A stretch of 64,000 nt of DNA from Loxodes magnus (lineage: Eukaryota; Ciliophora; Karyorelictea; Loxodida; Loxodidae), in NCBI GenBank assembly GCA_946699065.1, contig CAMPDV010000383.1, forward strand, positions 124,001 to 188,000. Direction: 5' to 3'. The notes beneath the pieces were generated by a model. It did not search any database. It was given only the letters and a program-made list of their open reading frames with translations, and was not told the origin of the DNA. Positions 50,083 through 61,700 of this stretch are shown one piece after another. The first letter of the stretch is position 1. Every line of letters begins with the position of its first letter. Both the position numbers and the translations under genes were made by a program.

Positions 50083-50902
50083 ATATATATAGTAAACTAA
50101 AAGTAATTAAAGTTTAGCATTCCCTGGATTTTCAACCAGGTTTTTGCTACCATTTTTTTAGCGTGGATGGATACCACGCCATTTTTTTTTGTGGATGGAA
50201 CCACTGAGAATCTTCTGTCTTTTATAAGAATATCTTCTTCTTGTAAATTCCCGTTTCGGTGATTCAGAGTCTGCTAAGCATTCTTAACGTTCTTTGTTGT
50301 TCTTTCATCTAAATTTATCTCCACTGATCGCAATTTTGTAATAGGTGTCACTTTGATTTGCAATAATAGCAATTTTTGATTGGTCTTTTCTTGAATCTCT
50401 TCAGAAATACTTTTTTTTCAAGTTAATCGATTCTTTGGAGTAATTCTATATTAATCTTTTCGTCATTCTATTTTTCTTGGATGTTTGTTTATGTAGAAAC
50501 TTTTTCAATAATCATATTTTGTTCTTGCTTAAAATTCGATTGAGATTATTCATATAGTTACTATTCCGTGACTAAATTATTTTAAATCAATTGTCGTCTT
50601 ATTATTAGTAGCTCGTTGTTTTAATCTTCGATAGTATTCATTAGTTCTCTTATTTTTTCCCCTTGATTGTAAATTGTTTCCTAATAATTTTGTATTATTG
50701 TTTTCATTTAGTCAATTTATATTTAGATTTCTGATTATTTTTGTACTTTTACTGGATTCGTCTCTATTGTTCCAATTATAACTTTTCCTTCAGATGAGGA
50801 ACTTGATTTATCTTCTTCTTGTTATTGTTTCTGCATTAGTTTCGCAGCTTTCCTTTTTGCGTTCTTAATTTGGTTTTTGGAAAGGCGAATAGATTATTCC
50901 AT
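50083..50902 (-). mobile_element. Z element, type copy: intact ORF, 20-bp target duplication at the start codon
   Basis: 820 bp between perfect copies of TTTTTATCTTTAAACTTTAT (50063-50082 and 50903-50922). The sense strand begins with the ATG itself (50902) and has no leader. The frame runs 256 codons to TGA 50132-50134: MEQSIRLSKNQIKNAKRKAA, a Ser-rich hinge, a coiled coil (IIQNYQETIYNQGEKIRELM; INIELLQRIDQLEKKVF), the knuckle CYYCKSKWHLLQNC (C-x2-C-x4-H-x4-C, Trp TGA) and TGIYKKKIFLQK. Near the 3' end lie three hairpins: GTGG/CCAC (50191), GCGTGG/CCACGC (50161-50179) and CCTGG/CCAGG (50123-50140), then about 40 bp of A/T. Its intact frame and exact duplication suggest a recent insertion. 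Confidence 0.9.
50132..50902 (-). CDS. Coiled-coil CCHC zinc-knuckle protein of the type Z element
   Basis: 256 residues, LINE ORF1-like in plan: N-terminal basic helix, long coiled coil for self-association, one zinc knuckle for nucleic acid, and a basic Trp-rich C-terminus (WYPSTLKKWQQKPG) whose codons overlap the hairpins. Neither reverse transcriptase nor endonuclease is encoded, so movement must depend on enzymes supplied by a LINE. Confidence 0.82.
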
Positions 50903-51021
50903 TTTTTATCTTTAAACTTTATTTACTTATGACTTACTCTATTAAAATTTTCCCTTACGCTTAAAAACTTTTTAAATATATCCAATTATTTGGAATTCTA
51001 AAAAATATTATTTGACGTTCA

Positions 51022-51800
51022 ATGGGGTTAGGAACTCCAACGCAATAAAACCACGAGGAAATCAAAAAATCTACAGATAACGACACTTGAGGCAATAATG
51101 CCTGCCTCAGATGATAAACCGAGAAAATAGACGAAGACCATCTTACATCAGGAGGTCTCAGGCATTAATCCTTCTGGGCAGATGAGTATGGAACATCTCA
51201 TTAAGGTGGTGCTGAACTTGCAGAAAGAGGTTAAAAAACTCCGAAAGGAAAATATTAAGACTACTAAGTAAAATTAGTAGAGGGAACTTGATACCTCTGG
51301 GACCTACCAGCATAATAATTCAACTAGAAAAACTCTTAAGTATAGAATATTAAAGAGCAAAGCCAATATATTGAAACCATCCTATAGAATCAGAAGAAAA
51401 ACTAAAATTAACATAACCTAATTGACCTCAAAATGGACATTGAAGTACAAGGACCAAAGAAGATTACGAATCGTGAATAAGCAGTTAGAAAATAATGTTA
51501 CTATTGTAAAATCAAATGACATCTGTGGAGAAAATGCTCTAATTTTCAAAAAAATAAAGAATAAATTTGAAAAAATCAAGTAAAGAGAAGAATAAATAAG
51601 CTAAAAAACTAGATCTGATAAAAAAAGAGTGGTAAAACTTATCGACTGAAATTAAATTTAGATATACAGGAGATTGATGAAATACCAAAAAATAAATTTG
51701 AAGAGCTTAAAAAAATGGGGGAACATTTTTTGCGAATTCTTAAGCTCGATAAAAACTGGAAACTTTCAACTTGAAAACTTTATTTAATCAGTGATCATTA
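51022..51800 (+). mobile_element. Z element with complete knuckle
   Basis: Head near the ATG at 51022. The coiled-coil frame includes SMEHLIKVVLNLQKEVKKLR. The knuckle CYYCKIKWHLWRKC (51496-51537, first Trp TGA, second TGG) is one of the best preserved. It lies 100 bp from the type element on the opposite strand. Confidence 0.7.
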
Positions 51801-52508
51801 TAGTCCTGCTAACATTTGGATTTAATTAATTGATATATTAAAGGATTTATTTGCCTTGGGTTGATTAAGACTGATAATGCTAAACTACTTAAATTAAATA
51901 AATTTAGATTTTTTGAAAATAATAAAATGATTTAATATCTCTCTAGGTAAGATTATTAATAGATAGCTTCATCTTAGACCATTAACTTACTCTATAAGAA
52001 GTTACTATTTATGTCTCAAATCATTAAAGAGATTGTCTATATCTATACCTAAAAATCACAATTTAACTATTCATAAATTTTAGTTTCTTTAATAAAAAAA
52101 GTTAAAATCTTAAGCTACTATATAAATATGAATATACCTTTTAACTTTAGAGTACCATAGGAATTCTAACTAATATATATTTACTAAAATTACATTTTGA
52201 TACTAATTTCTACCATAAAATAACTTTTATATCACAAAATAAAAGACTGGTATATCTCTCTTAATCTAGTTGTTGTTCGCTAGATATATAAAGTATACAT
52301 TTTATTAAATTTAAGTACTGCAATGAATTATATCTAAGATATCTAATAAATAAACAATCTTTTTATAGATCTATCTTGCTACTAGTTCTTAATCAATAGA
52401 GTTTCCCATTCAAATATGTTCTTGAACTAACTAACTTGAAATATTTTGTTTATGTCTTTTTTACATGAATTTAGTGTAAAGAATAATAATATAAAAATAT
52501 TCCAGATC
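51801..52508. other. A+T-rich spacer
   Basis: No gene seen. Confidence 0.4.
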
Positions 52509-53600
52509 ATGGAGAACAACATAATATCAAAAATTTCCGAAAAAGACTTCTAGGTAAGCCTGACTAGAAGAATTTAAAAAAAGTCACTCGAATCTTAGTC
52601 ATCGAATCAAAGCAAACAACTATAAGGAAAATTAGAAAATTCTTCAATAATAAAACAGAAGAATTAAAGAAAGCCAGGATTCTTCACAGCTCCAAAAAAG
52701 AAGGAGTAAACGAAATCCTAGAAAAGCTAGGACCAGGAAAAGATACCAAGACTGTCGTTCGTCAAGATGAATCTTCCTCTTCTGAAGAAAGCCAAGGAAA
52801 TAAGATAAAAATATAATGCGATCGGAAATCTCTAATATCATCACATAATAGTTAATAAGCTATTATTAGTTGATTAAAGTTATGATGGATCTCCAGGAAG
52901 AGATAAAAAAAATTGAAGAAAGATAATAAGAAGTTAATAGAAAAATTTGAACTTTCAGAGGTAATAGAACCAATACCCATGAATTTAGAAAGAGACCTTA
53001 ATGTATTTTGAAATATTTCACAAAACTAGTTTAGTCAATCTCAAAATTATCAATAGAAGCAGAAAGAATATATCAGCATGTTAGAAAAAATAGAAGAGAA
53101 TAAGTAATTGCAGTGCTAAATGGAACTTAAAGAATAAAGAAATAATCCGATGATAAATGAAGGTGAAAAACTCAAGTTTTCAACCTAAACGAGAAGTAAA
53201 AAGATGTTATTACTTTAGCTCTAAAAAGAATCTGTGGAAAAGGTTTTAAAATTTCTCAGCTTCAAAAAGAATACTGAGACTAGTAGAAATGTTTAAGAAT
53301 AAAAGAAAAGATAATAACAACTAAAGCTAACAAGAGAAAGAGAAAGATTATATTACATCAATTTTAGAGAAATTCGTAAGAAAAATATTCTAGCATCTAG
53401 AAGAAAGAAGAATTCAAGGACAACATGCATGGCAAGGAAATTAGTTTTAGAGATTTGCAAACTTTTTATTTAGCCTCTAGAATAATCTAGAAGTCGACGG
53501 GAAAGAGGTTGAAATTCATCAAAGAACTCCAAAAATTTATACTTATATTTGCATAATAAAACAGAGAAAAATCCGTATATGAATAATATGACAAAAAGAA
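52509..53600 (+). mobile_element. Z element, older copy
   Basis: MENNIISKISEKDFQVSL at 52509, coiled coil (YISMLEKIEENKQLQCQMEL), knuckle remnant CYYFSSKKNLWKRF, then YITSILEKFVRKIF and FLFSLQNNLEVDGKEVE, whose end matches SLDVSGNEVE in the 60-kb copy. Confidence 0.6.
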
Positions 53601-53631
53601 AACTCTCAGCAAGCATGGTGAGGTAATTTAC

Positions 53632-54200
53632 ATGATTTTAGATAGAATAAGAGAACTGAAAACGCATATTGAACAACTATCCTTAGAAATGGCATACTTA
53701 CGGAAGAAACTTGTTAAAAAATCTTAACAGAAGAACAGTTGTGGAATCAATCTTAAAGCAACTAAATAGAAGAAATCTCAACGGTTACTGAAGAACTAAA
53801 GACTGATATCAAGACTAATCAATTAAATGATTAAATAGATCTTTTAAGAACTAAGATAGCAAGAAATTTGAAAATTTGATGACTTTATCTTTCCAAAATA
53901 GAAATAGAATATAAAGAGGTACTGATATTTCAATTCTTTCTAACATCTAATAAACACTACTCCTGCTATAAAAGGCTTAAAAGACTAGAGAACTTAAGAA
54001 CAGTAGAAAACTAAAAGTATTATTTATAAATAGCAATAGAATTTGAAAAAAGATTGGATGCAGAATAATCCTTAGTCTGATGGAGTGAGAGAGGAATCCT
54101 TCCACATAAAAAAATGGACGAAGAATCCAGCCTCGTTAAAAAATAGATAACTGGAATTGGCTTAAAATTCAAGAAGAACGAACATTTCTTAAACTTTTTA
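53632..54200 (+). mobile_element. Z element, short older copy
   Basis: ATG 53632, MILDRIRELKTHIEQLSLEM coiled coil, a knuckle-like RYWYFNSFQHLINT (Trp TGA), and FHIKKWTKNPASLKNRQ, which resembles the C-terminus of the type element (FHPQKKMAWYPSTLKKWQQ). Confidence 0.55.
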
Positions 54201-55327
54201 CTTATAATAATAGAAAAAATAATATTAATAAATTCCTATCAAGCTTACTCATATAATAATGCTACATAACTACTATTTCTCATAAGAGATACGTATATAA
54301 CCTTAGGAATGCAATTCTTACCCTAAATGTGTTAATAATAATATTTCAAATAGAAAAGAAAAGAAAATAAATTTACGGTTATATATAGTCTTAGTATAGA
54401 TTTTTGGAATAATTTCTAAAATAAAATTTATAATATTCAATGAATTGCGTGATATGTAATCAATCGTGTATATATCATATAAATGATATTAGAAGATGAG
54501 TTAAAGTAAAAGTTTATAATAAAAGAAGTTAATTTAATAATTTAAAATATTCTTGTTAGATCTTTCATCTTCAAAGCCTATTTCTTATTATTACTTTGAA
54601 TAAAATATTAAATAAAAGAGTTAAATAATTTCATTTTTATAAAGATTCCTAATTCAACTGAAGATATTTAAAGATGCTTTAACAGTTAGACTTCAGAACT
54701 ATAATGCGAATATTTTGAAATACCAGTTAAAATAATAACTCAAGAATCTTAATTTATTTATTATAATTTTGACAATTTAAATACTACATTGTAAGATACT
54801 TTATCTTAAGCATGCTTAAATATTATTATTTTTCTAAATTTTTTCTTTTATGGAAATAAGTTTTTGTAATAATTTAACTAAAAATGCTTAATAACTTTAT
54901 AAGAATGGTTGATATGGAAATAAAAAATAATTTAAACAAATTACTTATGTAAATATAAGGATTATATATCAAAGAAATAGTTATATCTTTATATTAAGTT
55001 AGAAAATATTATGCTATTTATACAAATGCTTCCTAAATACTAATGCATAATCTATAATTATTAAAAATAAATAAACTATCTAGATTTATAACTATTTATG
55101 CTCTACTATTTAATTATAACTGGTATAACTATTTAGCATTATCAATCCTACACTTTCATTTATATTAGTTCGTTATCTTTATAGTTACTATAGAAAATAA
55201 TATAATATATCAATTTAATATTTCTTTATATAAATATAAACTTTAATAAATCATAATTAAAAACTCTATATACCCATCATTTGTTTAATTAGAAAATACT
55301 TCTAAATTTAATAATCAACTAACAATA
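54201..55327. other. A+T-rich intergenic stretch
   Basis: No credible frame. Confidence 0.4.
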
Positions 55328-55792
55328 TCATATTCCTTCTAACTACTTACTTAAAGATCCTAAAACATCTGTCTTTCTCTACTTTAACTCACACTTCTAT
55401 ATCGTCTTGTGGCTTATTATAAACTAAGCTTCCTTCAGTTCTTGATATTATTTATACTTATACTTCAACATCTTAAAACTGTAAGGCTTTAACTCCTTCT
55501 TTAACTTGTTCCAGTATCTACGACTCGAATGTTTATACTTGTGAGATATCTTTATGAATAACATGGCTTAATCTCTATTTCACTCGTTATTTATCAAAGG
55601 AAGAAGCACGTATAACCATCTACGTTTTATTTATTTATCAGTTTTAACGATTTGACCTTAGTGGAAGATTTTGTTGATATGTTTAGCAATTTTAGTTCAT
55701 CTGAAATAGAACTTGGAAAGCTTCATTTTATCGATGATGAACTAATCCTCTTGGTAAGACCAATCATCATCTATTATATCTAATAATTTCAT
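55328..55792 (-). CDS. Two-repeat Myb/SANT-like protein, copy C
   Basis: ATG 55792, TGA 55328-55330, 154 codons, same length as copy B. MKLLDIIDDDWSYQEDQFII, FRWTKIAKHINKIF, QIKRRWLYVLLPLINNEW. It differs from B by scattered substitutions, the three copies keep the same TGA Trp positions, and the frame is intact, so it is likely a functional paralogue. Confidence 0.82.
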
Positions 55793-56824
55793 TATTATAA
55801 TTAGGATTATTTAATAAAGTTTAAATAGAGTTAATTTAATTAAAATGGAGTTGATTATAAAAATGAGTATTAAATACATTGATATTAAGCTTATGATATA
55901 ACTGGAATTATTAAATGATAATAAAGTAGTAGAAATAAATGTGATATAATGTTCTTATTTACATATCAAAGATGTTAATATGATTGAAGTTAAATTGCTT
56001 AGTAGCAAGTTATAATAAAATTGAAATATTACAATATTAGAATGATATTTTATAAATACTAAGGAAGAAAACTAAGCTATTTGGATATTGCAATATAAAT
56101 TATAAAAAGAATTTCAAAGAAGCTAAGAATGACTATACTGTCTTCTTTATGCTTATAAAAGATTTGATTTTAGCTCTAATTTCTATTTATTATTATAAAA
56201 TATTTAAGTCTATCTAAAATAAATTTATTTGGAAGCAAAAAACGAAAGAAGATATTACAATAGAATAATAGGCATATCATTTGTAGGATGTAGAAATAGG
56301 CGCATTATAATCTAGCTTCAGTTATGAAATATACCAAAAATGAGAAATGTAAAGCTAATTGATATCATTAAGAAATGATTTATTATATAAGAAAGTGTAA
56401 GGTTTAACTGTATTAAACCTTTTTAATATAATTGTGTAGTTAAATCATTTTAACTCAGATCTATATCAATGAAAGTTTAAAATAGACCAATGTAAGTGTA
56501 TCATGAATTATTGCTCTCATATTATATAAAGTTTCAGTGATAGCAATCAAAAGAATTTAGAAACACATTCTAAAAATAAATAGTAAAGAAAAAAGGAATA
56601 AGCTAAAATATAGAGATAATTTAGTTAGCGAAATAGATATAAGTAGAAAAATAAAGTTATTTAAAGGAAACAACATAACTATAAATAAATATCTCATTAA
56701 ATTTACTATTAATACAAAATTTCACTAACTTGCTAACTTAAGTTAAGATTTAAATTATAGTTAAAATAGCTTATTTACTTTTAATTAAAATAATACTTTT
56801 GCATACTATAAGCTATTTATTAAC
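55793..56824. other. A+T-rich intergenic stretch
   Basis: The first 60 bp share the Myb 5' flank. Otherwise nothing is recognised. Confidence 0.4.
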
Positions 56825-56837
56825 TAGCTTATTAAAT

Positions 56838-57665
56838 GAAATTAAAAATTTTATGGATAATGGAATGTTTCCTTAATAGGTCCATAACCCCCTGCATTAC
56901 CTTTTACAGGGTCTCGGACGCGCCGGTGTCTCCACCCAAGTTCACTTCCGAGCTTTCCGGATGGTCTTGGAGTTATCTTTTTTCTTCAAAGCTAACCATC
57001 CGAGGAAGGATAAAAATTTGTAAGTTCTTTCCAAATATTTTTTCTTATTTACCAATTCCTCCTACACTTTTTTCATAAGTGGAATAAACTGCTGCATATA
57101 TAACATTTTGTCTTGAAAAAATTGTTCTGTCGTCATAGGTTATTCTTCTATTACCATTGGATCATTATTTCTTTTTAGGTCTTATTCCTCTAATTTTCCT
57201 AGTCTCTTTTTTATGTCCGTTATTTATTAAAATGCGTTTTCATACTTTAAGAAATCTGTTCCCATTTATTCATCAATTCTTACTATATCGCATTCTATTT
57301 CTTAATATCTGTTGTTAATGTCCTCTTTGGTCACAAATTCATTATGCGGTCTCTCGTCCTCGACATGAACTTATAAGTCTTATTGTAAATTCATGATTAA
57401 TGTTCGAGGTTCTCTTCCTTATCAATGTAATCAAAAATGATTTAAACAAGAGACTTTTTATCTTAGTTCATAAGTTGTTCGAAGGTGTAACTTTTTTTTG
57501 AAATCTTGGAAGGAAATTATTTTTCTTCTGAGATTTTACAATATTATTTCTTTTTAGTCTTTGTTGGAGTTTGTTAGATCTGGAAATATTGATCTAAGGA
57601 GCTACGAGAAGCCTTTCATTCGAGAAAGCCTTTGTTCCATTCCGCCATCTTTTGTTTTATTTATA
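56838..57665 (-). mobile_element. Z element, 13-bp target duplication
   Basis: Bounded by TAGCTTATTAAAT at 56825-56837 and 57666-57678. After a 17-nt A-rich leader, ATG 57648 reads MAEWNKGFLEWKASRSSLDQ. The knuckle is CYICSSLFHLWKKC (Trp TGA), followed by IWKELTNFYPSSDGQLWRKK. Near the 3' end a GGTG-GAGA-CACC hairpin (56925-56936) with a GNRA loop lies where relatives have differently spelled stems. The last 80 bp are much more G+C-rich than the flanks. Confidence 0.78.
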
Positions 57666-57725
57666 TAGCTTATTAAATATTATTTATTTAAATCTTTAAA
57701 TAGAATCTATTAAGCTATTAATAAG

Positions 57726-57795
57726 TCCGCATTAGTCTAGTGGTTAGGATATTCAGCTCTCACCCAAAGACCCGGGTTCAAGCCCCGGATACGGA
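57726..57795 (+). tRNA. tRNA-Glu (CTC), possibly decaying
   Basis: 70 nt. D-arm GTCT-AGTGGTTA-GGAT, loop CTCTCAC with anticodon CTC, perfect T-arm CCGGG-TTCAAGC-CCCGG. The anticodon stem TTCAG/CCAAA has two mismatches, the acceptor TCCGCAT/ATACGGA has one, and the variable loop is only 3 nt. It may be a pseudogene or a lenient functional copy. No intron. Confidence 0.75.
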
Positions 57796-59065
57796 ATTTA
57801 GACGAATTTAGATATAGATGAAAATAAGTTTAAGTTAGAACAGGTTATTTAGCATTTTAAGGAAGTATCATTTTAAATAAAGGGTTTATCTTTAAAACTT
57901 AATACACTTAATTTTAATTTTAAAATAAATATACCATTCTTATAAAATAAAGAGTATAGTAATCTTTATTATATTTAAGAAACACAAAGTTTAGTAAATT
58001 AAGCTAAATAAATACATAAAGGAAACTTAAACTTCAAAGATTCTTCACATTATAAGTACTATGAAACTATTTTGTTCGATAGACTTTTAAGATAACTATT
58101 ATTACTAAATGCAATAAGGATAGTAATAAATCTAGTTTTTATAAAATTTACTAATTTTTATTTAGTTAGTTACAAAATAACTATTAAGGTGAAGAAAATT
58201 GAAATAATAAAGTTACTTTTTAATTTTTAAAAAGCAGAGAAAGATTACTGCAATTATTTTAGTTTCACTGCTATATTTTAGTAATTAGATATAATAAAAA
58301 AATTATTTCGGCTCGAGAAATTTTTAAATCCAAGATATTAAGAAAATGAATTATTATAGTTTTAGAGTATTTAATACTAGAATTTAGTTTAAGATTAAAT
58401 TAAAAAATGATAAGAGGATTTATTTAGATATTTTATAAAATACATATCTAAATCTTTCTCTTTTAAGTTCATTTAAGTAATTTTAGAAATTTATTTAGTT
58501 TTATTGATTTTATTATTATATTGACTCTATTTGGCCAATAATAACTTCTATTTTTATAATTTAGTAGAAACTCTTAGAGTAAGTTAGTTTAATTATAAAG
58601 GAAATGTAATTAATATAAAGATTGCTTGGAGGGTAAATATAAATTTTAAGGAATTGTATCTAATTTTAACTTTGACTTAATATTTTAGAATTTATTCCTA
58701 AGTACTTATATTAAATATGATAGAAGGGAATGCTTATTATAATTGAAAAAGTATAGTAAAGTATTTTAAACATTTAATAGTTAAGCTTGATAAAATAATG
58801 CTTATTGTTTTTTCCTACTAATTAGAATGAGAACTTAGTTATAAGAATATTAAATCTATAATCCAGATAGATGAACATTATACCTATTTATCTACTTTTA
58901 ACGTAGATTGATTCTTTTATTTTATTATCTAAAGCTACTTTAATTTTAGCTTAGTTGATGTTAAATAATTAGACTTAAAATATAATACATTTAAAGTAAG
59001 ATTAGAAGATAAGTGAATCTTAATGATATTAATATAATCATTTTTAAATACTAACCATTAAAAAC
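57796..59065. other. Spacer between the tRNA genes
   Basis: 1.27 kb, A+T-rich, nothing recognised. Confidence 0.4.
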
Positions 59066-59136
59066 TCCGAGGCCGGGGATTGAACCCGGGTCGTCTGCGT
59101 GACAGGCAGAAATACTAGCCACTATACTACCTCGGA
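59066..59136 (-). tRNA. tRNA-Asp (GTC)
   Basis: 71 nt with perfect acceptor (TCCGAGG/CCTCGGA), anticodon stem TCTGC/GCAGA, loop CTGTCAC giving anticodon GTC, and T-arm CCGGG/CCCGG. Convergent with the tRNA-Glu gene. Looks functional. Confidence 0.95.
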
Positions 59137-60010
59137 TCATACTGGTTATAATATCTAAAGTTTAAATACAAAAGAAACTATTTCTTTAAGCATAACTTTT
59201 AGTTCTTATAATAAACTTTTCAAGCTTTTCTTTAATATAAGTATATATTGCTTTTTAAACTGGCCATAAGGAAAAATTAAGAGAAATAAATAAAGAGTTT
59301 ACTTAAAATAATCAAAACCTTAGAATAAAATATTGGCTAAGAGAACAAATCTTATAAGCAACACTAAAAGACTTTCAGCAATTGCATTATATTTTAATAC
59401 TAAAATTCTCTAAAACTTATAAAAATCTAGCAGTATTTGCTTTATTCCATAAAATGATAGCTAACAAATTAAATATGCATAAATGAAAATTAAATAATTT
59501 TGTTTATTATGGTACTAGATTCTAATAGACTCTAATAATTGGTATATTTATAAGTTTTTAAGAATATGCTTATATAAAATTAAAGATTCTACACTAAAAA
59601 AAATGTTATTAAGACTCTTGCTTTGGCTTATTTAATACTTCCAAGCATTTAAAGGATATCAAAGAATGAGAAAACTGATTTTAAATTATATCTTTTGCAA
59701 GAAGTAGAAGAAAAATAAAGAAAGCTAACTAATTTTCTAGATATACTAAAAAGTAATAAAAAATGAAAATAATATAAGAGATTATAATTCCTAGAATATA
59801 ATTAATAAATTAGAAATATTAAGAGGAAACATATAGGATAGCAATATTATTTTTGGAATATCAAAAAGAGAAAAAGCAAAGCAATGTAGCAATTTACTTA
59901 TTTTCTTTTTTAACTTTTCATTAATTTTTAAGGTTTAAAATTCTTAATAAATTATGATAAAAAGTTAGCTCCCAATTTTAGTAATTTATCATATTTTTCA
60001 TACTAAATTA
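59137..60010. other. A+T-rich spacer
   Basis: No gene seen. Confidence 0.4.
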
Positions 60011-60023
60011 ATAAATATCTTTA

Positions 60024-60869
60024 GTAAAATAAAAAATGGCAGAAGGTCTCAAGAAGGGTTTTTTTGTAGGCTCCATAGATAAAGGAGCAAAAACCAGAGA
60101 CTTCTAATTCTTCATCCATCACGTCTTCTTTAATAAAATAATAATCTTCTTAATCTTAATAACCTCTAATAGTTGAAAATTAAAGACAATCTTAAATAAA
60201 ATAAGAACTTAAATAAGCATAAACAGAATAAAACTAATAATAAAATATTGACTTTCTTCCTAAACCTAGACCAAGTAACTATAGGAAATAAGAGAATCCA
60301 AAAACGATGCAAAAACAGACAAATGAAGAATAATTATTAATTGAAAGTCTTTTGAAATCTGTGCGTATTCTGTAAGAAGAAGTAAAAATATTAAGATAAG
60401 AAAACAAAAAATTATTAGAAAAAAGTTAAAATACTGAAGAAAGATTAGTCAAATAAGAATTCGAAGTATAGCAACTTGGACAAAAAAGAATAGAGCCTCT
60501 AATCTAAGAAATAAAAATGGAAGTAGAAGACGATAAGTAAAAAGAACCAACCAATATTAGAAGGATTCTCAAGAGATGTTACCTGTGCTAATCAAGATTC
60601 CATAGATTCAAGAGTTGCAAGATATACAAGGAAAAGACGAAGAGAAACAGCGAAGAAATCTGAAGAGAATTAACAAGAATTTACGTGACGATAGAAGGAA
60701 GAATTTACAGAAGAAGAATTTTCCATTCGAGTTCCAGAACTCCGAAAAAACTGGATGACCCGAACTTTTATTTTAAGCATACAGGAGCGATCACTGGATG
60801 TCAGTGGAAATGAGGTTGAAACACCTCAAAACCACAAACACTTTAATTAAGTATATTATTATTATTATT
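60024..60869 (+). mobile_element. Z element, 13-bp target duplication
   Basis: Bounded by ATAAATATCTTTA at 60011-60023 and 60870-60882. A 12-nt A-rich leader precedes ATG 60036 (MAEGLKKGFFVGSIDKG). A Gln-rich coiled coil (LLKSVRILQEEVKILRQENK) leads to the knuckle CYLCQSRFHRFKSC and IWRELTRIYVTIEGRIYRRR (Trp TGA). The 3' hairpin TGAGGT/ACCTCA (60811-60828) is followed by an A/T tail with ATT repeats. Confidence 0.8.
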
Positions 60870-60882
60870 ATAAATATCTTTA

Positions 60883-61700
60883 ATTTTTCTTCTTAAAATT
60901 TAAAATTTAATTCCTAAAATTATTTTATGCAAATAGAGAATTACTTAGTATTATTTATTAGGTTTATAATCTTAATTTGATATTCATATGCTAAATAATA
61001 TAAAGATTTGAGTGATTGAATCAATAGGGGTGTGGAATGATAAAGGTATTTGATTTACAAAAAAGATTGGCTCGACATTGTTTAAATCTAAATTTCATCT
61101 TGTTGGTACCATAAATTTTAAAGTATCTTATTTGATTTTAAGTATAAGTTAAGAACTCATTTTATTTATATTACTTCATTAGCTTCTAATTTTATTTTTA
61201 TGGTGTTTAATGTATATCTGTGAAATCTAATATCTTAAAGCTTTTTTAGTTAATTCTTGCTAGTTAGATTATCTTTCTATTTAGAAATTTAAGTTTGACT
61301 TTTCTACTCATCTTGACAATGAAAATTTAAGCTTTTAAGACTTAATAGTATTTCCTTAATAAGAACTAAATATATATATAAGATTAAATTTCTATAGTAG
61401 TTATAATACATGTATATTAATATATTTTATTAGTATAGTAATTTCATCTGGAGAGTTATATAATGATATAATTACTAAAGGCTAATTTGTAGAATCTTTT
61501 TCATTATTTAATCATGAAATAAGGAAAGGAGATACTTATTTAACCAATTTTATCTTTAGATTTTTTCATTTATATACCATAAAGGAAAGATATACTTAGA
61601 AATATCATTAATGCTTCTGCTTCAATTCCTAATAATTGAGAATATAATAGAATCTAATTTCTCAACTCCTCGTGTTTCATCTATTTCTCATTCTAATATT
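60883..61700. other. A+T-rich spacer
   Basis: No gene seen. Confidence 0.4.
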
